64,000 bases of DNA from Glaciihabitans sp. (GTDB lineage: Bacteria; Actinomycetota; Actinomycetes; Actinomycetales; Microbacteriaceae), in the NCBI GenBank assembly GCA_025463785.1, contig JAODBD010000005.1:310001-374000 (forward strand), in the 5' to 3' direction. The notes beneath the pieces were generated by a model that saw only the letters and a program-made list of their open reading frames with translations, searched no databases and was not told the origin of the DNA. Positions 62,606-64,000 of this stretch are shown here, piece after piece (the stretch's first letter is position 1; the number at the start of each line of letters is the position of its first letter). A program made the translations under genes and the position numbers.

Positions 62606-62914
62606 ATGAACGAGTCAGATTCCCCGAACTCCTTCGGCCGGTTCCTTACACTCGCCGACACCGCAGAGGTGTTGAACATTTCTGCCGCGCAGTCATATGC
62701 TCTGGTTCGTTCCGGCGAACTTCCCGCGATCAAGATCGGGTCCCACGGTCAGTGGCGAGTTGAGCGCACTGTACTCGAGTCCTATATCGAGGCCATGTAC
62801 GAGGAGGTCCGCAGGTTGAGCCTGTGGAACCAATCCGACTACACCGATAACGTGTCAGATCTCAGCGCCGGCCTTCAGCGGCTCAATCACGGCAGCCGAA
62901 CGCAGAGCAGCTGA
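62606..62914 (+). CDS. MerR/excisionase-type helix-turn-helix DNA-binding protein (BldC-like)
   Basis: 102 residues. FLTLADTAEVLNISAAQSYA and SGELPAIKIGSHGQWRVERT match the DNA-binding excisionase-family winged helix; W of QWRVER is conserved. The C-terminal part is polar. Homologues sit near secA in Actinobacteria. It is convergent with the next gene (28-bp overlap). Confidence 0.88.
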   Translation: MNESDSPNSFGRFLTLADTAEVLNISAAQSYALVRSGELPAIKIGSHGQWRVERTVLESYIEAMYEEVRRLSLWNQSDYTDNVSDLSAGLQRLNHGSRTQSS

Positions 62915-63492
62915 CCGAAGCGCACCATTCGATAGTCAGTTACCGCGGAGTCCCGACGCGGGCTTCCGACATCGTGGACGGCGAGGTCGAGGTGATCGCG
63001 CCCGACTCGGTCGATCGTGCCGTGCAGCCAAGCATCCGACAGATGCAGCTCGATGCCTTGGCGTCGCCGACAGAGGTCTCGCAAAACGAACGAGAGGCCG
63101 AGCTTCGCTGACAGCGCCGCGGGTGACTCCTCCTGGCTGCCGCCATCGAGGCTGAGCAGGACCTGCTCGCGAGTGAGGCTCACGGCATCGATGGCGTCGA
63201 ACGGGATGATGCAGCCAGGTCTGCGACCCGACTCCTCCACCAGCTCCCCGGCGAACCAGTCACGGCCGAAGGTGGACGAGGTCGCTGTCACACTCGACCC
63301 GTCTCGAAGATGCAATCGCAGCATCCGCTCGCCGTCGCCTGCGGTCTGCGTGTGCAGAGCGTAGAGGCGATCCCGGATACCCAGCCTGGCCAGGCGCAGC
63401 CGTTCTTCCTCGGCCTGCAGGTCGATCTCTTCGGCCGTGAGTTCCTGTGCAAGCTGGCTCTCGAGGTCGTCAAACAGGTTGTCCCAGCGCAT
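62887..63492 (-). CDS. Conserved actinobacterial protein of unknown function
   Basis: 201 residues. The N-terminal helix (NLFDDLESQLAQELTAEEID) is rich in acidic residues; the rest is beta-rich (GSSVTATSSTFGRDWFAGEL, IIPFDAIDAVSLTREQVLLS). No signal or helix is seen. It is known as a conserved hypothetical in this gene order and no function is assigned. It is convergent with the HTH gene. Confidence 0.8.
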   Translation of the reverse strand: MRWDNLFDDLESQLAQELTAEEIDLQAEEERLRLARLGIRDRLYALHTQTAGDGERMLRLHLRDGSSVTATSSTFGRDWFAGELVEESGRRPGCIIPFDAIDAVSLTREQVLLSLDGGSQEESPAALSAKLGLSFVLRDLCRRRQGIELHLSDAWLHGTIDRVGRDHLDLAVHDVGSPRRDSAVTDYRMVRFGQLLCVRLP

Positions 63493-63662
63493 GACGAGAG
63501 GCTAGTTCCGCGATCGAGTCGGCGAGCGGAGTTATCCCCAGCCCCACGACGGGGGCGTGGTCAAACGCGGCATGATCTGGTTTAGTGACAGAGTTCCCCC
63601 ATTCGGGGGTATACCACTCCGTCGATTCGTGACACCAGTCCATCGCAATTTTGGGAGCGTCC

Positions 63663-64000
63663 ATGCCGTCTGCCGTACCGTCGCTGGCGACATCAGTGCC
63701 TGTCATCGATCGGGATCGCAGCTCACGCTCACGATTCGATCCGGATGAGTTCTTCGGGCAGCAGCCGGCATCTACGTCGGCGTTGCCTGACCCTGCCCCG
63801 CTGCTCGAGAACCTCACGCGGTGCGTGATCGAGATCCTCGCAGGCGCTCGCGATCTCGAGCAGGTCGCGCGCTGGGTAACCGACGACGTGTATCGGCATC
63901 TGCTGAAGCGCGTCGTACTCTCGACTCGGGCACGGCGGGCGCGAGGGCAGAACGCGTCGCGGCCATCGTTTTCGATCGGCTCGACGACGGTTTGCGAGCC
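63663..64000 (+). CDS. Rv3235-like small protein (5' part, cut by window edge)
   Basis: ATG at 63663 with GGGAG five bases upstream; open to the last base, so about 112 codons are seen. A basic N-terminus (DRDRSSRSRFDPDEFFG) is followed by LLENLTRCVIEILAGARDLE and QVARWVTDDVYRHLLKR, which match the Rv3235/DUF6459 type. In Mycobacterium this gene is near secA, which may lie just beyond the window. Function unknown. Confidence 0.55.
   Translation, partial: MPSAVPSLATSVPVIDRDRSSRSRFDPDEFFGQQPASTSALPDPAPLLENLTRCVIEILAGARDLEQVARWVTDDVYRHLLKRVVLSTRARRARGQNASRPSFSIGSTTVCE

Overview
The window is 64 kb of chromosome from a high-GC actinobacterium, most likely of the family Microbacteriaceae. The evidence is a WhiB1-type regulator beside a PdtaS-type sensor kinase, a small DUF7882-type gene that is typical of that family, an F420/Ddn-like nitroreductase, many GTG starts, and tightly overlapping (GTGA/ATGA) operons. 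Most of it is ordinary core and catabolic genome. One small accessory island lies at about 10.98-13.38 kb.

Layout. 0-5 kb holds a non-phosphorylating L-fuconate pathway: SDR dehydrogenase, FAH-family hydrolase, lactonase and L-fuconate dehydratase, with a GntR/FCD regulator and shared CATNNGATG-like sites in both promoter regions. 5.2-14.5 kb holds a surface-glycan locus (two-domain glycosyltransferase, polysaccharide pyruvyl transferase, acyltransferase 3, PP-loop protein). It is interrupted by the island of small genes and a 123-bp duplicate of the acyltransferase tail. 14.5-17 kb holds prs and glmU. 17-21.6 kb is a xylose-type sugar ABC transporter with a ROK repressor. 21.6-22.2 kb contains tRNA-Gln and two long inverted repeats. 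22.2-29 kb holds MarR, an ABC-F ATPase, serA, an F420-dependent oxidoreductase, small membrane proteins and a dienelactone hydrolase.

29-34.3 kb is the branched-chain amino acid cluster ilvDBNC, followed by otsB/otsA for trehalose. 36.8-42.2 kb is a TetR-MMPL-YhgE operon with two TetR operators; the MMPL protein carries a degenerate ABC-ATPase-like C-terminal domain. 42.2-44.6 kb holds an ArsB/SLC13-like permease and small proteins. 44.6-51.4 kb is a five-gene operon (glutamine-synthetase-like ligase, gamma-glutamyl hydrolase, aldehyde dehydrogenase, SDR, GntR regulator) divergent from an ethanolamine-type permease. I read it as a complete gamma-glutamylated ethanolamine route. 52.6-54.9 kb pairs a secreted protein of unknown function with a two-component ABC transporter. 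55-58.5 kb holds small conserved genes, tRNA-Lys and bcp. 58.6-64 kb holds whiB1, pdtaS, a CpaE-like ATPase with a SAF-domain partner, a HTH regulator, a conserved protein, and the start of an Rv3235-like gene cut by the window edge.

The items most worth following are the ethanolamine operon, a family of at least four intergenic inverted repeats with unrelated arms but similar geometry, the MMPL/ABC-like fusion, the island with an in-frame TAG splitting a probable gene, and the secreted protein with its ABC transporter. No CRISPR array, insertion sequence, transposase or rRNA was seen.
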